In this document: piece after piece, positions 1 to 8,216 of the stretch
How the letters are laid out: each line of letters begins with the position of its first letter
Position numbering within the stretch: position 1 is the stretch's first letter
Assembly: GCA_030632525.1 (NCBI GenBank)
Contig: DAOVUP010000002.1
Span: 1-16,556, forward strand
Reading direction: 5' to 3'
DNA from: Desulfobacteraceae bacterium
Lineage (GTDB): Bacteria > Desulfobacterota > DSM-4660 > Desulfatiglandales > Desulfatiglandaceae
DNA length: 16,556 nt
Translations under genes and position numbers: made by a program
The notes under the pieces: model-generated
What the model saw: the letters and a program-made list of their open reading frames with translations, nothing else
The model's database searches: none
What the model was told of the DNA's origin: nothing

Positions 1-2999
1 AAGACCTGTTGGGCAGCCTCCGCTGCATCGGCGGCCTTTGGGCTGCCGTCCATCTGCTGGAGATCTTTCTTCTTTTCCCCCATATACTCTGAGAGCCGCT
101 TGATTTCCAGATCCAAACCCTGCTCAATTTCCCTTGTGAGTGATTCGATTTTCCCAGGCAATTCGTCCGGGTTTACTCCCTCTACCTGTGCCTCAAGCTC
201 GTCGATCTGGAACCCTTCGGCACTTTTCAGCAAGAGAGCCTCAGTTTCAGAGAGCTGGGTTTTGATATCCTGGTATTCCTTGGCAGCGAGCTCTGCCGCC
301 TCAAGATCCTCATCTTTTCCGCACCCTGCAATACGCCTGAGTCCGGCGATCTGCTCCTCTGTCGTCTTTATGGCCGCAGATGCCCCGGTTATTTCATCTT
401 CAGCCTCTTGAATCTCCCTTGTGTATTTGTCGAGAAGAGTCTTGTTCTCTAATGTTTGCTTCAGGAGAGCCTGAAGCTGCATAACGGCCTGCTCCGGCGG
501 CTGGGTTTTCAGTTCAGGATCAGTATCTTCAAGCAGTGTCTCGACCGATTTGGCGAGATTTTCTGCGTCCCGGTCAATCCCCTCTATCCGTTTTTTTAAA
601 TCGTCTGCCTCTTTCAGCTTGGTGAAACATCTCTGGATGGCGTCAAGGATATCATTGGCCTCTTCGGGCAGGATTTCCTTGCTGCTCCCCGGTATGGCGG
701 CAGACCCCTTCCACCTCTCCTGCCACTCCCCTAATCTCTCCTCTGCCGTCTGCTGATCGTTGCGGGCCTCTTCAAGCCCGCGAAGGAGTTCCTCCCTCTT
801 CTCTATGAGTTTCTCCCTCTTCACCTTCGCTTTCCTGAAATCGTCCAAGATCGTTTCGCAGGAAATGAAGACAGGATCAAGAGAATTTCCCTTAGACGCA
901 CGGACCTCTCCAAGATCTTCTATCTCCGCCAACATCCCGCTCCGCAGTTTCTCTCTTTCCACGCTCTTCAGAGAGATCTCCCTTTCTACTCTTTCAACCT
1001 CTTCGGCCTTAAAACGAATTTTTTCGAACCCGTTCAACCAATCCAACATCTCCTTGGGGGGGAGCGGCTGAATGCCGGAGGTCTGCCATGCCTCTTGCCA
1101 GGCCTTGGAGACAGACTCAAAACCGCTATCTAATGGTTGCTCCTTCTCGCCCAAGTTTTCGATAGCTTTCTCAAGGGAATGGCGCTCCGCCCTTAGTGTT
1201 GCAAACTTGTGGACCCGATCCGCTTCCCTGCGTAGCCTGTCCGCAATGCTGTCCGCCTGTTCCACCTGTTTTTCATATGCATCGGACAGAGGGAGTTCCC
1301 TGTCATACGACCTGATCTCAGCGCCCACATCCTCTCCATTCAGCCACTGACGCCGGATCAGTTGCCATCCCCCCTCCCTTGTTTCCCTTACCTTTGCCAA
1401 ATCCTCTTCTGTAGGCACCTCGCCCGAATATTCAATCTCCCTGACCTCGGCGACTGCCCGGGCCAGATCATCCCGTATCATTTTCTGATCCTTCAGAATC
1501 TCGCGCTTTCTATCTTCATATTCTCTGAAATCTCTGTCAAACCGGATTATGGTTTCGCGCAGGGGGATGGACAAACTTCCGATCCGGGCAAGCTCCCCGC
1601 TCCAGAGTCCTAACTGGCTAAGCTCTTCCAAACAACTCCTTTTGAGCTCTCCAAGACTGTTTTTCTTCTCGGCTATCATGGTGTCAATATCACCCGATTT
1701 CCTGGCTAACTTCACAGCCCGATCCAGATTCATCACATCTTTGACAGGGGGAAGCTGGACCAATGCCTTATCAGTCTTTTCCAGATTCTGATTGATTTCC
1801 CGGCGTTGTTTCCGGACCTGTATCATGCCCTGCTCAAGGGCCTCGTGATTTGCGGCTAATCGTTGAATCACTTTTCTCCTGCCCAAAACAGGTCGCAGAG
1901 ATTCCACCTGTTCCAAGGCCAGATCACTGGGGACCTGCTTCAAAAGAGTTGCTGCTTCAGTCCGGCAGCCTATGCGCATCCCTTCGAGCCTGGGGCGGTC
2001 CTCCATCGCCTTCCTATAGCTGCCTAACTTTTGGTGCAGGTCTTCTATCAATTCGCTTTTGTCCAAAATCGACTGCTGAAAAGAAATGGCTTTTTGTTTT
2101 TCCCTAAGTGCTTCAAGGCGATTAGCCGCAATAGCCTGTTTCTGCCCGGCAGCGTAAAATGCCTTCTCCGCAGCGCGCCTGCGAACAGCAAAATCGTCAG
2201 GCAACAGGACCGTTTCCCCAAGGAGTGCAAGTCGGGCCATCAGGTCGCGGCGCAAGGCCAACTGGGGCAGGGCCTGCTTCAGCCGTTCAAGCTGGCGTCT
2301 CTGCGTATCCTTTTCCTTTTTTTCCTGCTCAATGGAGGCTAATTCCTCCTCCGCCCTCTTCAGTACTTCCGCCACCTCTTTCCACTGCCGCCCTGGCAGG
2401 ATGGCCTCCCTGATCTCCTTTTGTAATTTCTTATATTCAGACAGTGCCTGGTTGATTTCCTGCTTGGAACCGCGAGCCTTAAACAGATCACCAGCTTCTG
2501 CGTCCAAGGAATCTAAGATCTCCCTGAGGGATGAAATGCCGGCGCCTGCGGAAAAAAGGGCCTGTCCGATCTCGCCTTTCTGGGCTAGTATGTCTCTGCC
2601 TCCCCTGACCAGTACCTCGTGATCGATTCCGTAAAGGGTCTCGAATACCCCTTGCTCTATCCCGTGCAGAAAAGGCTTAAGAACGCCCTCGTCCAAAGGG
2701 TTTTCGTCAAGATCAAAGATGTCGGTCTTTCTCCTCTTCCGGCGCAAAAAGGAGATCTCCCTCTCATCCTCGTCCTGCAGGCAACCGCCCACAAGGAGTT
2801 GGTCGTTGGCATGCTGAAAATTGTCAGGAGTTCGTTCAGGAAAGCCGTAAAGGAGGGCCTTGAGCGCTCTTAGGGCACTGCTTTTCCCGGTTTCGTTAGG
2901 ACCGAAGATGATGTGGAGGCCGGGACGGCCTGAATTGAATTGAAGAGTGCGGTCTGTAAAGGGGCCAAAGGCCTTCAGGTCGAGCTGTTTGATTTTCAT
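1..2999 (-). CDS. yhaN: YhaN/SbcC-like AAA ATPase with long coiled coils (3' part outside window)
   Basis: The frame is open from the ATG at 2997-2999 to the left edge (999 codons, no stop), so the C-terminus with Walker B is not seen. The N-terminus matches SMC/Rad50/YhaN-type ATPases: a short beta strand lead (MKIKQLDLKAFGPF) and a Walker A loop GPNETGKSS at residues 33-41. From about residue 170 the protein is dominated by charged Glu/Lys/Arg/Leu heptad-like sequence, as expected for the long coiled-coil arms of this family. Its ATG overlaps the stop of the upstream phosphoesterase gene by 4 bp (ATGA), implying translational coupling and a joint complex. By family knowledge the pair resembles SbcC/SbcD or Rad50/Mre11 and would act on DNA ends; YhaN is preferred over SbcC because the partner is YhaO-like and the N-terminal region reads as AAA_27 type. 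A zinc-hook CxxC was not seen in the visible part. Confidence 0.88.
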   Translation of the reverse strand, partial: MKIKQLDLKAFGPFTDRTLQFNSGRPGLHIIFGPNETGKSSALRALKALLYGFPERTPDNFQHANDQLLVGGCLQDEDEREISFLRRKRRKTDIFDLDENPLDEGVLKPFLHGIEQGVFETLYGIDHEVLVRGGRDILAQKGEIGQALFSAGAGISSLREILDSLDAEAGDLFKARGSKQEINQALSEYKKLQKEIREAILPGRQWKEVAEVLKRAEEELASIEQEKKEKDTQRRQLERLKQALPQLALRRDLMARLALLGETVLLPDDFAVRRRAAEKAFYAAGQKQAIAANRLEALREKQKAISFQQSILDKSELIEDLHQKLGSYRKAMEDRPRLEGMRIGCRTEAATLLKQVPSDLALEQVESLRPVLGRRKVIQRLAANHEALEQGMIQVRKQRREINQNLEKTDKALVQLPPVKDVMNLDRAVKLARKSGDIDTMIAEKKNSLGELKRSCLEELSQLGLWSGELARIGSLSIPLRETIIRFDRDFREYEDRKREILKDQKMIRDDLARAVAEVREIEYSGEVPTEEDLAKVRETREGGWQLIRRQWLNGEDVGAEIRSYDRELPLSDAYEKQVEQADSIADRLRREADRVHKFATLRAERHSLEKAIENLGEKEQPLDSGFESVSKAWQEAWQTSGIQPLPPKEMLDWLNGFEKIRFKAEEVERVEREISLKSVEREKLRSGMLAEIEDLGEVRASKGNSLDPVFISCETILDDFRKAKVKREKLIEKREELLRGLEEARNDQQTAEERLGEWQERWKGSAAIPGSSKEILPEEANDILDAIQRCFTKLKEADDLKKRIEGIDRDAENLAKSVETLLEDTDPELKTQPPEQAVMQLQALLKQTLENKTLLDKYTREIQEAEDEITGASAAIKTTEEQIAGLRRIAGCGKDEDLEAAELAAKEYQDIKTQLSETEALLLKSAEGFQIDELEAQVEGVNPDELPGKIESLTREIEQGLDLEIKRLSEYMGEKKKDLQQMDGSPKAADAAEAAQQV

Positions 3000-4255
3000 C
3001 CCTTATCCCCATGGCTGATCAACTTTGCAGTTAGCAGTTCTCTCACATCATCGAGAAAAGCCAAAATCTGATCGGGCGCGGTCGGCAGCAAAGGATCGTC
3101 CCCACCGATGAGGTCCGGGGGCAGTTTGTTTTTCAGCGCTGCAACCTCCGGGACCAGGTCCATTAGCCGTCCTGTATCGAGCTTAAACTTTTCAACCGCC
3201 GTCATCAGGCCTGCCAATGGCGTTTCTTCACCCATGCCATCCTTTAAGCTCCCCTTTCGGTCTGTCTTGAAAAGCACCTTTTCCAACCACATATCACCCA
3301 AGCCGGCCGCCGTACTCCGGAACGATTCCCTCAGATGTGCCCTATCTTCGAGAAGCCGGGGATGAACAGGACACTCTCCGGTCAACACTAATCTCACTGC
3401 AAGAATCCGTCCTTCAGCCTGCTCTTGTTCTCCCTCCAAGGCCTGCCGGACATGATCGTGGACTGCGTCAATTACCTCACAGTCTGAAAGATCAACCAGG
3501 CAGACACTCCAACGCAGGACGTCTAACTCATGGTGCTCAACTCCGATGATCTCTCCATTCTCCACTGTCACGAGAGATGCCCCCTTTGCCCCTGTTTCAC
3601 GGATATGCCGTCCCTGGATGTTGCCCGGGAAAACAATCCACGGATCCTTAGAGACCTCTTCCCGTTTGTGGACATGCCCGAGGGCCCAGTAGTTATAGCC
3701 CTTTTGCCTCAGGTCGTCTAAGGTGCAGGGGGCATATGATTCATGTCCCTCTCTGCCGTTTAATGCAGTGTGAAGGATCCCAATGTTGAAATATCCGGGG
3801 TTATACTGGGGATATTGCTCCGCCAGATTTTTGGACATGGCCCTCGACTGGTATCCCTGCCCGTGAATGGCAACTCCTATATGGTCCAACAGAATGGTCT
3901 GAGGCTTTTTGGTCCACAAAATCTGGACATTATCAGGCAGTTGAAGGGTACGGGTGATCTGGCTTGCCGCATCATGGTTCCCTGATACCATGAAAACCCG
4001 AATATTCTGCCGTCTCAGCCGCCCCATCCTCTCTGCAAAAAAGAGCCCGGTATTATAATCCTTCCACTCTCCATCATAGAGGTCCCCGGCTAATAGGACA
4101 AAGTTGACATCCTCTTCAACCGCAAGCTCCACCAGATTGTCAAAGGCCCTCCGGTTTGCCCCCCGGATTTCTTCCACAGGGGCATCCTCATAGCTCTCCA
4201 GCCCTCGCAGGGGGCTGTCTAAATGAATATCCGCCGCATGAATAAATCGAAACAT
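2996..4255 (-). CDS. yhaO: YhaO/SbcD-like metallophosphoesterase (DNA exonuclease subunit)
   Basis: A 419-residue calcineurin-type phosphoesterase. All metal-binding motifs are visible in order: D9-x-H11 (HAADIHLD), GDLYD at 57-61, GNHD at 92-95, H162 (ILHTALNG) and GHVH at 193-196. The catalytic domain occupies about residues 1-230, and the remainder is the C-terminal region typical of YhaO/SbcD proteins that contacts the ATPase partner. The family cuts DNA ends in a Mn-dependent way together with an SbcC/YhaN ATPase. The start ATG is preceded by a GGAAG ribosome site (minus strand) and a promoter-like sequence at 4280-4308. It overlaps yhaN by 4 bp, so the two form an operon. The choice between YhaO and SbcD rests on the partner and on overall sequence feel, so the exact subfamily is less certain than the enzyme class. 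Confidence 0.9.
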   Translation of the reverse strand: MFRFIHAADIHLDSPLRGLESYEDAPVEEIRGANRRAFDNLVELAVEEDVNFVLLAGDLYDGEWKDYNTGLFFAERMGRLRRQNIRVFMVSGNHDAASQITRTLQLPDNVQILWTKKPQTILLDHIGVAIHGQGYQSRAMSKNLAEQYPQYNPGYFNIGILHTALNGREGHESYAPCTLDDLRQKGYNYWALGHVHKREEVSKDPWIVFPGNIQGRHIRETGAKGASLVTVENGEIIGVEHHELDVLRWSVCLVDLSDCEVIDAVHDHVRQALEGEQEQAEGRILAVRLVLTGECPVHPRLLEDRAHLRESFRSTAAGLGDMWLEKVLFKTDRKGSLKDGMGEETPLAGLMTAVEKFKLDTGRLMDLVPEVAALKNKLPPDLIGGDDPLLPTAPDQILAFLDDVRELLTAKLISHGDKG

Positions 4256-4279
4256 GTCTTCCTTTCTGTGATCATTATG

Positions 4280-4308
4280 ATTTTAAAACCGAGCCGTTCC
4301 TGAAACAA
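4280..4308 (-). promoter_or_regulatory. putative sigma70-type promoter of yhaO-yhaN
   Basis: Read on the minus strand, TTGTTT (4303-4308) is followed after 17 bp by TAAAAT (4280-4285), which matches TATAAT at five of six positions. It lies 25-50 bp upstream of the yhaO ATG with a GGAAG ribosome site between. The -35 box is weak, so this is a candidate only. Confidence 0.4.
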
Positions 4309-4317
4309 CGACTCAAC

Positions 4318-4596
4318 TCAACAATTCATTACACTACAGGGGATGGTCTGATTAGGGTTAACAATGCGATTCAATGGGTCATCTGTCAAGAGTTTTTGCT
4401 TTAAACGGTTCACCTCTTTTCTGAGTCGGCGTTGTTTTTCGAGGTTTTGGTCCCGGCGATGGACAATGCTCTCTTTTAGTCCCTGGTGTCATTGTTCCGG
4501 TGTGACATAATCGATACCGGAATGATAGTGCTCTGTATTGTACCAGGGAAAGTAGCGGTCAAAATATTGAATTCCATTATCGAGATCCAAAAAGCG
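4318..4596 (-). pseudogene. decayed 3' end of an IS3-family transposase (OrfB) gene
   Basis: The minus strand read from about 4596 to a TGA at 4318-4320 encodes a recognisable integrase-core tail: FPWYNTEHYHSGIDYVTPEQ, then a basic coiled segment beginning HQGLKESIVHRRDQN. The WYN-x-EH-x-HSGI-x-x-x-TP block is a hallmark of the C-terminal part of IS3-family DDE transposases. The frame is broken by an in-frame TGA at 4489-4491 directly after that block. Everything upstream, including the catalytic DDE residues, is missing; similarity fades above about 4570-4596. No terminal inverted repeat was recognised. This is therefore a dead insertion-sequence remnant, not a working element. Confidence 0.75.
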
Positions 4597-4683
4597 CCCC
4601 AAAGAAATATTAGAAATTGGGGCCTGAGTCTCGCGATCCAGGCGTCTGAAGAAGATTTGATCCTATTTGCACAAATATCCGGC

Positions 4684-4712
4684 TTGACAATATCGATACT
4701 ATTCGATATTGC
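4684..4712 (+). promoter_or_regulatory. promoter-like sequence with a perfect 8-bp inverted repeat (possible operator)
   Basis: TTGACA at 4684-4689 is followed after 17 bp by the weak -10 match TATTGC at 4707-4712. The spacer is almost entirely an inverted repeat: AATATCGA (4689-4696), 6-bp spacer, TCGATATT (4703-4710). Such symmetry inside a promoter is typical of a dimeric repressor site. No adjacent regulator gene identifies the protein. It lies between the transposase remnant and ahbB, about 175 bp upstream of the ahbB start. Confidence 0.35.
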
Positions 4713-4778
4713 CTCCGAGTGGAGTGATCTAAAGTGACTAAAGTTTACCCCGTTAAATGCGTAGGCTATTTACCTGGG

Positions 4779-4811
4779 TTGTCTAAATTAATTAGAATTT
4801 ATTATAATTCT
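4779..4811 (+). promoter_or_regulatory. putative promoter of ahbB-hemL with overlapping inverted repeat
   Basis: TTGTCT (4779-4784), an 18-bp A/T-rich spacer and a perfect TATAAT (4803-4808) form a plausible sigma70 promoter about 75 bp before the ahbB start. An 18-bp inverted repeat, AGAATT-6 bp-AATTCT (4794-4811), covers the -10 box and could be a regulator site, though A/T-rich sequence makes chance symmetry fairly likely. Confidence 0.5.
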
Positions 4812-4884
4812 TATAAATCAGTTTGGTTTCGTTAAGAGTGCGCATGAAAATCTCTGATCATAAAACCGGGCAAGGCGGGCCCAT

Positions 4885-5421
4885 ATGACCAAAAAGCTAT
4901 CAGGTCAATCCCGTTCACCCTCTCAAAAAATAGATGAACAGGATAAAAAAGTTATCAGTCTCATCCAAGGGGATCTCCCTTTAGATCCGCGCCCGTTTGC
5001 CCTTTTGGCGAAGAAAAGCGGGATGGATGAAGATGGTTTCATTGATAGGATAATAAGTCTCAAAGAACGGGGGATTATCCGGCGGTTCGGGGCCACCTTG
5101 CGTCACCAGGAGGCAGGGTTTAATTCAAATGCCATGGTCGCCTGGTTAGCACCGGATAATCACGTTGATCAAATAGGGGAGACCTTTGCCAGGTTTCGCG
5201 AGGTTTCCCACTGTTATCACAGGGCGCCCCAGAGAGACTGGCCCTATAACCTCTATACCATGATTCATGGCAGCGACAGGGAAGAATGCTATCGGATCGC
5301 AGACCGGCTCTCACAGTCGACAGACCTTAAGGACTATCAGCTCCTTTTCAGCGAAAAGGAGTTCAAGAAAACAAGCATGCAATATTTTTCGGAGAAAAAT
5401 CATGGGAAAAAAACAATCTGA
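4885..5421 (+). CDS. ahbB: siroheme decarboxylase subunit AhbB (Lrp/AsnC-like fold)
   Basis: With AhbA this subunit removes two acetate carboxyl groups from siroheme to give 12,18-didecarboxysiroheme, an early step of the alternative heme pathway in the cytoplasm. The 178-residue protein has an Lrp/AsnC-type winged helix at about 18-68 ([15 protein letters not shown] end) and a C-terminal ligand domain. The beta-subunit signatures VSHCYHR (107-113), [11 protein letters not shown] (119-129) and [16 protein letters not shown] (153-168) separate AhbB from AhbA and from true Lrp regulators. The first ~15 residues are a polar extension. The ATG at 4885 has a purine-rich GGCGGG upstream, a modest ribosome site. 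The 3' end overlaps hemL by 20 bp. The partner gene ahbA lies about 9 kb away on the other strand. Confidence 0.93.
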   Translation: MTKKLSGQSRSPSQKIDEQDKKVISLIQGDLPLDPRPFALLAKKSGMDEDGFIDRIISLKERGIIRRFGATLRHQEAGFNSNAMVAWLAPDNHVDQIGETFARFREVSHCYHRAPQRDWPYNLYTMIHGSDREECYRIADRLSQSTDLKDYQLLFSEKEFKKTSMQYFSEKNHGKKTI

Positions 5422-6691
5422 ACTCCTTTTTAAAAAGGCTCAAAAATACATTCCTGGTGGGGTGAACAGCCCGGTAAGAGCAGGGAAGTCGGTTGGCATG
5501 AACCCGCCCTTTATTGCCGAGGCAAATGGGGCCTTGATCCGGGACGTGGACGGAAATGAGTATATAGACTATGTGGGCTCGTGGGGGCCTATGATACTGG
5601 GCCATGCCCATCCAACGGTAGTCTCCGCAGTTGAAAAAAGGATTGCCAAGGGAACAAGCTACGGTGCGCCAACAGAACTGGAAGTGACAATGGCAGAGAC
5701 CATTGTTGACATGGTGCCATCTATGGAGATGGTCCGAATGGTAAATTCCGGTACCGAAGCCACCATGAGCGCCATCCGTCTTGCCAGGGGGTACACAGAT
5801 AGGAAAAAGATTGTCAAATTTGACGGATGTTATCATGGCCACGCCGACAGCCTCCTTGTATCAGCGGGCTCAGGGGTGGCCACACTCGGCATTCCAGGTA
5901 GTCCGGGAGTGCCGGAGGACTTAGCCAAACATACCATTTCAATCCCCTTTAATGATATAGAAGCAGTGAATCAGGTCTTTGACAAATACGGCCCGGAGAT
6001 TGCCTGTATTATTGTTGAGCCGATCCCCGGCAATATGGGTGTGGTCATACCCGATAAACCCTTCTTGAGAGAGCTCAGGAAAGTTACCCGAGAGCACGGC
6101 GCCCTTCTCATTTTTGATGAGGTAATCAGTGGTTTCAGGGTCGCGCCGGGCGGGGCGCAGGAGATCTACGGTATGCTGCCTGATCTCACCTGTCTTGGAA
6201 AGATCATAGGTGGTGGTCTGCCGGTCGGGGCGTACGGGGGCAAAAAAGAAATCATGATGTGCATGGCTCCTGAAGGGGAAATCTACCAGGCAGGCACCCT
6301 TTCAGGGAACCCTCTGGCAATGGCAGCCGGAATTGCCACACTCGAAATCCTCAAACAGGGGAATCTCTACACGGAACTTGAGCAAAAAAGTGATATCCTT
6401 TTTTCAGGGCTTGAAAACGCGGCACAAGATGCCGGTATCCGGGTAGTTATAAACCGTGTCGGATCAATGGGCACCCTCTTTTTTACGGCCAAACCGGTCT
6501 CGAACTTTGCCGATGCCAAGGAGAGTAACCAGGATTTCTTTAAAAAATATTACAGAGACATGCTTGAACAGGGCATATATTTGGCCCCATCCCCCTTTGA
6601 AGCCAGTTTCCTGTCCGCAGCCCACACAAACGAAATGATAGAAAAAACCATTCAGTCCGCCTCAAAGTCCTTCAGGAATATGCTGGAATAA
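5402..6691 (+). CDS. hemL: glutamate-1-semialdehyde 2,1-aminomutase (HemL)
   Basis: PLP enzyme that converts glutamate-1-semialdehyde to 5-aminolevulinate, the C5-route entry to all tetrapyrroles. The frame extends upstream to 5267, but the start at 5402 is chosen because [14 protein letters not shown] leads straight into the conserved [11 protein letters not shown] segment and a GGAG site sits 8 bp before it; the upstream part is only ahbB read in another frame. The resulting 429 residues are the normal family length. Visible motifs: [16 protein letters not shown], the [11 protein letters not shown] substrate/PLP region, FDEVISGFR (PLP Asp), and the Schiff-base lysine K267 in [16 protein letters not shown], then [13 protein letters not shown]. 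The 20-bp overlap with ahbB implies a shared transcript linking the first tetrapyrrole step to siroheme-to-heme conversion. Confidence 0.97.
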   Translation: MGKKQSELLFKKAQKYIPGGVNSPVRAGKSVGMNPPFIAEANGALIRDVDGNEYIDYVGSWGPMILGHAHPTVVSAVEKRIAKGTSYGAPTELEVTMAETIVDMVPSMEMVRMVNSGTEATMSAIRLARGYTDRKKIVKFDGCYHGHADSLLVSAGSGVATLGIPGSPGVPEDLAKHTISIPFNDIEAVNQVFDKYGPEIACIIVEPIPGNMGVVIPDKPFLRELRKVTREHGALLIFDEVISGFRVAPGGAQEIYGMLPDLTCLGKIIGGGLPVGAYGGKKEIMMCMAPEGEIYQAGTLSGNPLAMAAGIATLEILKQGNLYTELEQKSDILFSGLENAAQDAGIRVVINRVGSMGTLFFTAKPVSNFADAKESNQDFFKKYYRDMLEQGIYLAPSPFEASFLSAAHTNEMIEKTIQSASKSFRNMLE

Positions 6692-6766
6692 CTGCTTTTA
6701 CCGGGCAAAAACCTGTTGACTTTGCCGGAAAACTTATGATAGGAACGACACGGGTTTTTTATTGAA

Positions 6767-6985
6767 ATGGACAAAGACCTAAAGAAAACCATCAAGGACT
6801 TAGGGTATGTCAGTACAATCGGCATGACTATGGCCTTCTCCATCGCGTTAGGGGCCCTGATCGGCTACTACCTCGACCGGTGGTTAGGGACTAAACCCTG
6901 GTTATTTTTCCTCTTTTTTGGATTCGGCATCGCTGCTGCATTCAGAAATCTTTATATTTTGTACAAGAAGGCAAAAGATCTGTGA
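6767..6985 (+). CDS. atpZ: AtpZ/AtpI-family small membrane protein of the Fo cluster
   Basis: A 72-residue protein with two predicted membrane helices (about 20-36 and 44-62) separated by GYYLDRWLGTKPW, the typical turn of the ATPase gene1/AtpZ family, followed by FRNLYILYKKAKDL. Members sit at the head of atp operons and are thought to help Mg2+ handling or assembly of the c-ring; this is family knowledge, not shown here. No clear ribosome site precedes the ATG. Its stop overlaps the next gene's GTG start by 4 bp (GTGA), a coupled arrangement. The 75-bp gap after hemL shows only a weak TTGACT box, so whether the atp genes have their own promoter is unclear. Confidence 0.85.
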   Translation: MDKDLKKTIKDLGYVSTIGMTMAFSIALGALIGYYLDRWLGTKPWLFFLFFGFGIAAAFRNLYILYKKAKDL

Positions 6986-7374
6986 CAGAAAGGGAAAAAC
7001 TGCTAAGGCAAATCACAACGACTAACTGGATCTTTCTTTTGATCTTAGGTTCATTGAGCTCTGTATTTATGAATGCCACTTTTACCTTAGGCGTGATCCT
7101 GGGCGGTCTTATCATCATCGCCAATTTCAGTGTGCTTCAACACACCATCCGGTACGCTTTCTCTGATCAGGGGGCAATGGGGGGGAAAAGGATCTCTATC
7201 ATCGCAAAATATTATTTTAGGCTTGCCATTATGGGCCTGATTATTTATATCCTTATCACCAACGGCTGGGTCAATCCCATAGGTTTGGCTGTCGGACTAT
7301 CGATAGTGATATTCAGCATCCTTAATTTTGGAATCCGCACAGCCTGGAAAACATCATCACGGGAGGCAATATAA
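6982..7374 (+). CDS. atpI: ATP synthase subunit I (AtpI)
   Basis: A 130-residue hydrophobic protein starting at GTG (6982-6984) that overlaps atpZ by 4 bp. Four membrane segments are visible: about 13-30, 36-53, 73-93 and 97-115. The arrangement fits the ATP-synt_I family, which acts as an assembly chaperone for the c-ring and is not part of the finished enzyme. The sequence is poorly conserved across bacteria, so the assignment leans on hydropathy, size and position between atpZ and atpB. The GTG start is chosen because it is coupled to the atpZ stop and gives the usual length. atpB begins 3 bp after the stop. Confidence 0.82.
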   Translation: MTEREKLLRQITTTNWIFLLILGSLSSVFMNATFTLGVILGGLIIIANFSVLQHTIRYAFSDQGAMGGKRISIIAKYYFRLAIMGLIIYILITNGWVNPIGLAVGLSIVIFSILNFGIRTAWKTSSREAI

Positions 7375-7377
7375 GTC

Positions 7378-8064
7378 ATGGAGCACCCTATTTTCTTTAT
7401 TGATGCAATCCTGTCGGCCATGGGGGTCGAGCATGCGGGGGCCTATTCGCATATAACCTACACATGGTTAGTTATGCTAATTCTTATTGCGAGCGCCTTT
7501 TTCCTTGCAAAAAAAGTCAAGCTCGTGCCTGAAAAGGGGCAGAACTTCTTTGAGGTCCTGATTGACGGTCTTGAGACCTTCATGGTGGAAATTTCCGGGC
7601 CTGAGGGAAGGTTCTTTTTTCCCTATATTGCCACCGTCTTCCTTTTTATTCTCGTCTCCAACCTGATCGGCCTTATACCGGGCTTCTTTTCGCCCACTGC
7701 CAATCTCAATACCACCCTTGCCTTAGCCCTGTGTACATTTGTTGCCACCCACGCCATTGGAATAAAGTTCCATGGCGCCAAGTATATTAAACATTTTTGC
7801 GGGCCGGTATGGTGGTTGATCCCTTTGATGTTTCCCATTGAATTAATCGGTCATTTAGCCAGGATCATGTCCCTTAGCGTTCGACTTTTCGGGAATATAT
7901 TCGGCAAGGAGATGGTCCTTGCGATCCTGTTTGGGCTGGCAGGCCTTTACCTTGCGCCCCTGCCGATCATGTTTTTAGGGATCCTGGTATGCTTTATCCA
8001 GGCCGTCGTATTCATGCTCTTATCCACAATGTATTTTGTGGGTGCAATGGAGCACTCCCATTAG
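7378..8064 (+). CDS. atpB: ATP synthase Fo subunit a (AtpB)
   Basis: The 228-residue stator channel subunit of the F-type ATP synthase. The essential arginine that faces the c-ring is R169 in MSLSVRLFGNIFGKE, equivalent to E. coli R210, and the C-terminal helix carries IQAVVFMLLSTMYFVGA with the conserved Gln. Multiple membrane helices are visible, including about 28-45, 76-99, 108-128 and 183-220. The N-terminal stretch is short, as in many Desulfobacterota. GGGAGG at 7361-7366 is the ribosome site. It lies between atpI and atpE. The F1 genes and the b subunits do not follow, so this is an Fo-only cluster. Confidence 0.97.
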   Translation: MEHPIFFIDAILSAMGVEHAGAYSHITYTWLVMLILIASAFFLAKKVKLVPEKGQNFFEVLIDGLETFMVEISGPEGRFFFPYIATVFLFILVSNLIGLIPGFFSPTANLNTTLALALCTFVATHAIGIKFHGAKYIKHFCGPVWWLIPLMFPIELIGHLARIMSLSVRLFGNIFGKEMVLAILFGLAGLYLAPLPIMFLGILVCFIQAVVFMLLSTMYFVGAMEHSH

Positions 8065-8216
8065 GCGAATCGAGGATTTTAGGGATTGAGGGATTGAGAG
8101 ATTAAAAGAATCTTCATTCAATTCCTAAATTCCTGAATACGCAATTCCTAAATTATTTTCTGTTTTTTAATCTTCGGAAGAAGGCCATAAAATAACTTTT
8201 TGAGAAAGGAGGTTAC
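8065..8216 (+). promoter_or_regulatory. atpB-atpE spacer with short repeats and a strong atpE ribosome site
   Basis: This 152-bp gap is unusually long for an atp operon. Its first half has short tandem repeats of about 8 bp (GGGATTGA twice near 8080-8096, CAATTCCTAAATT-like units near 8119-8155). The end holds a near-perfect Shine-Dalgarno, AAAGGAGG (8205-8212), 4 bp before the atpE ATG, the strongest in the window. This suits subunit c, which is needed in many copies per enzyme. No convincing promoter was seen. Confidence 0.6.

Noticed and set aside
100..2873. Many plus-strand ORFs of 80-100 codons
   Set aside because: They are rich in Ser/Pro/Leu, as expected from the reverse strand of Glu/Lys-rich coiled-coil codons of the YhaN-like gene, which is open throughout on the minus strand.
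4486..4737. 83-codon plus-strand ORF
   Set aside because: It runs antisense through the transposase remnant and the inverted repeat, lacks a ribosome site and shows no protein-like conservation.
4844..4888. 14-codon leader ORF ([14 protein letters not shown]) whose stop overlaps the ahbB ATG
   Set aside because: The ATGA overlap is suggestive of coupling, but there is no ribosome site, no attenuator-like codon run and no hairpin.
5267..5401. Upstream start for hemL
   Set aside because: These codons lie wholly within ahbB in another frame, resemble no HemL sequence, and the ATG at 5402 has its own ribosome site.
4885..5421. Lrp/AsnC transcription regulator
   Set aside because: The fold is shared, but the CYHR...WPYNLYTM and [10 protein letters not shown] signatures and the link to hemL identify AhbB.
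6701..6728. Hairpin CCGGGCAAA / TTTGCCGG after hemL as a terminator
   Set aside because: The stem is imperfect (one bulge), has an 11-base loop and is not followed by a T run on either strand.
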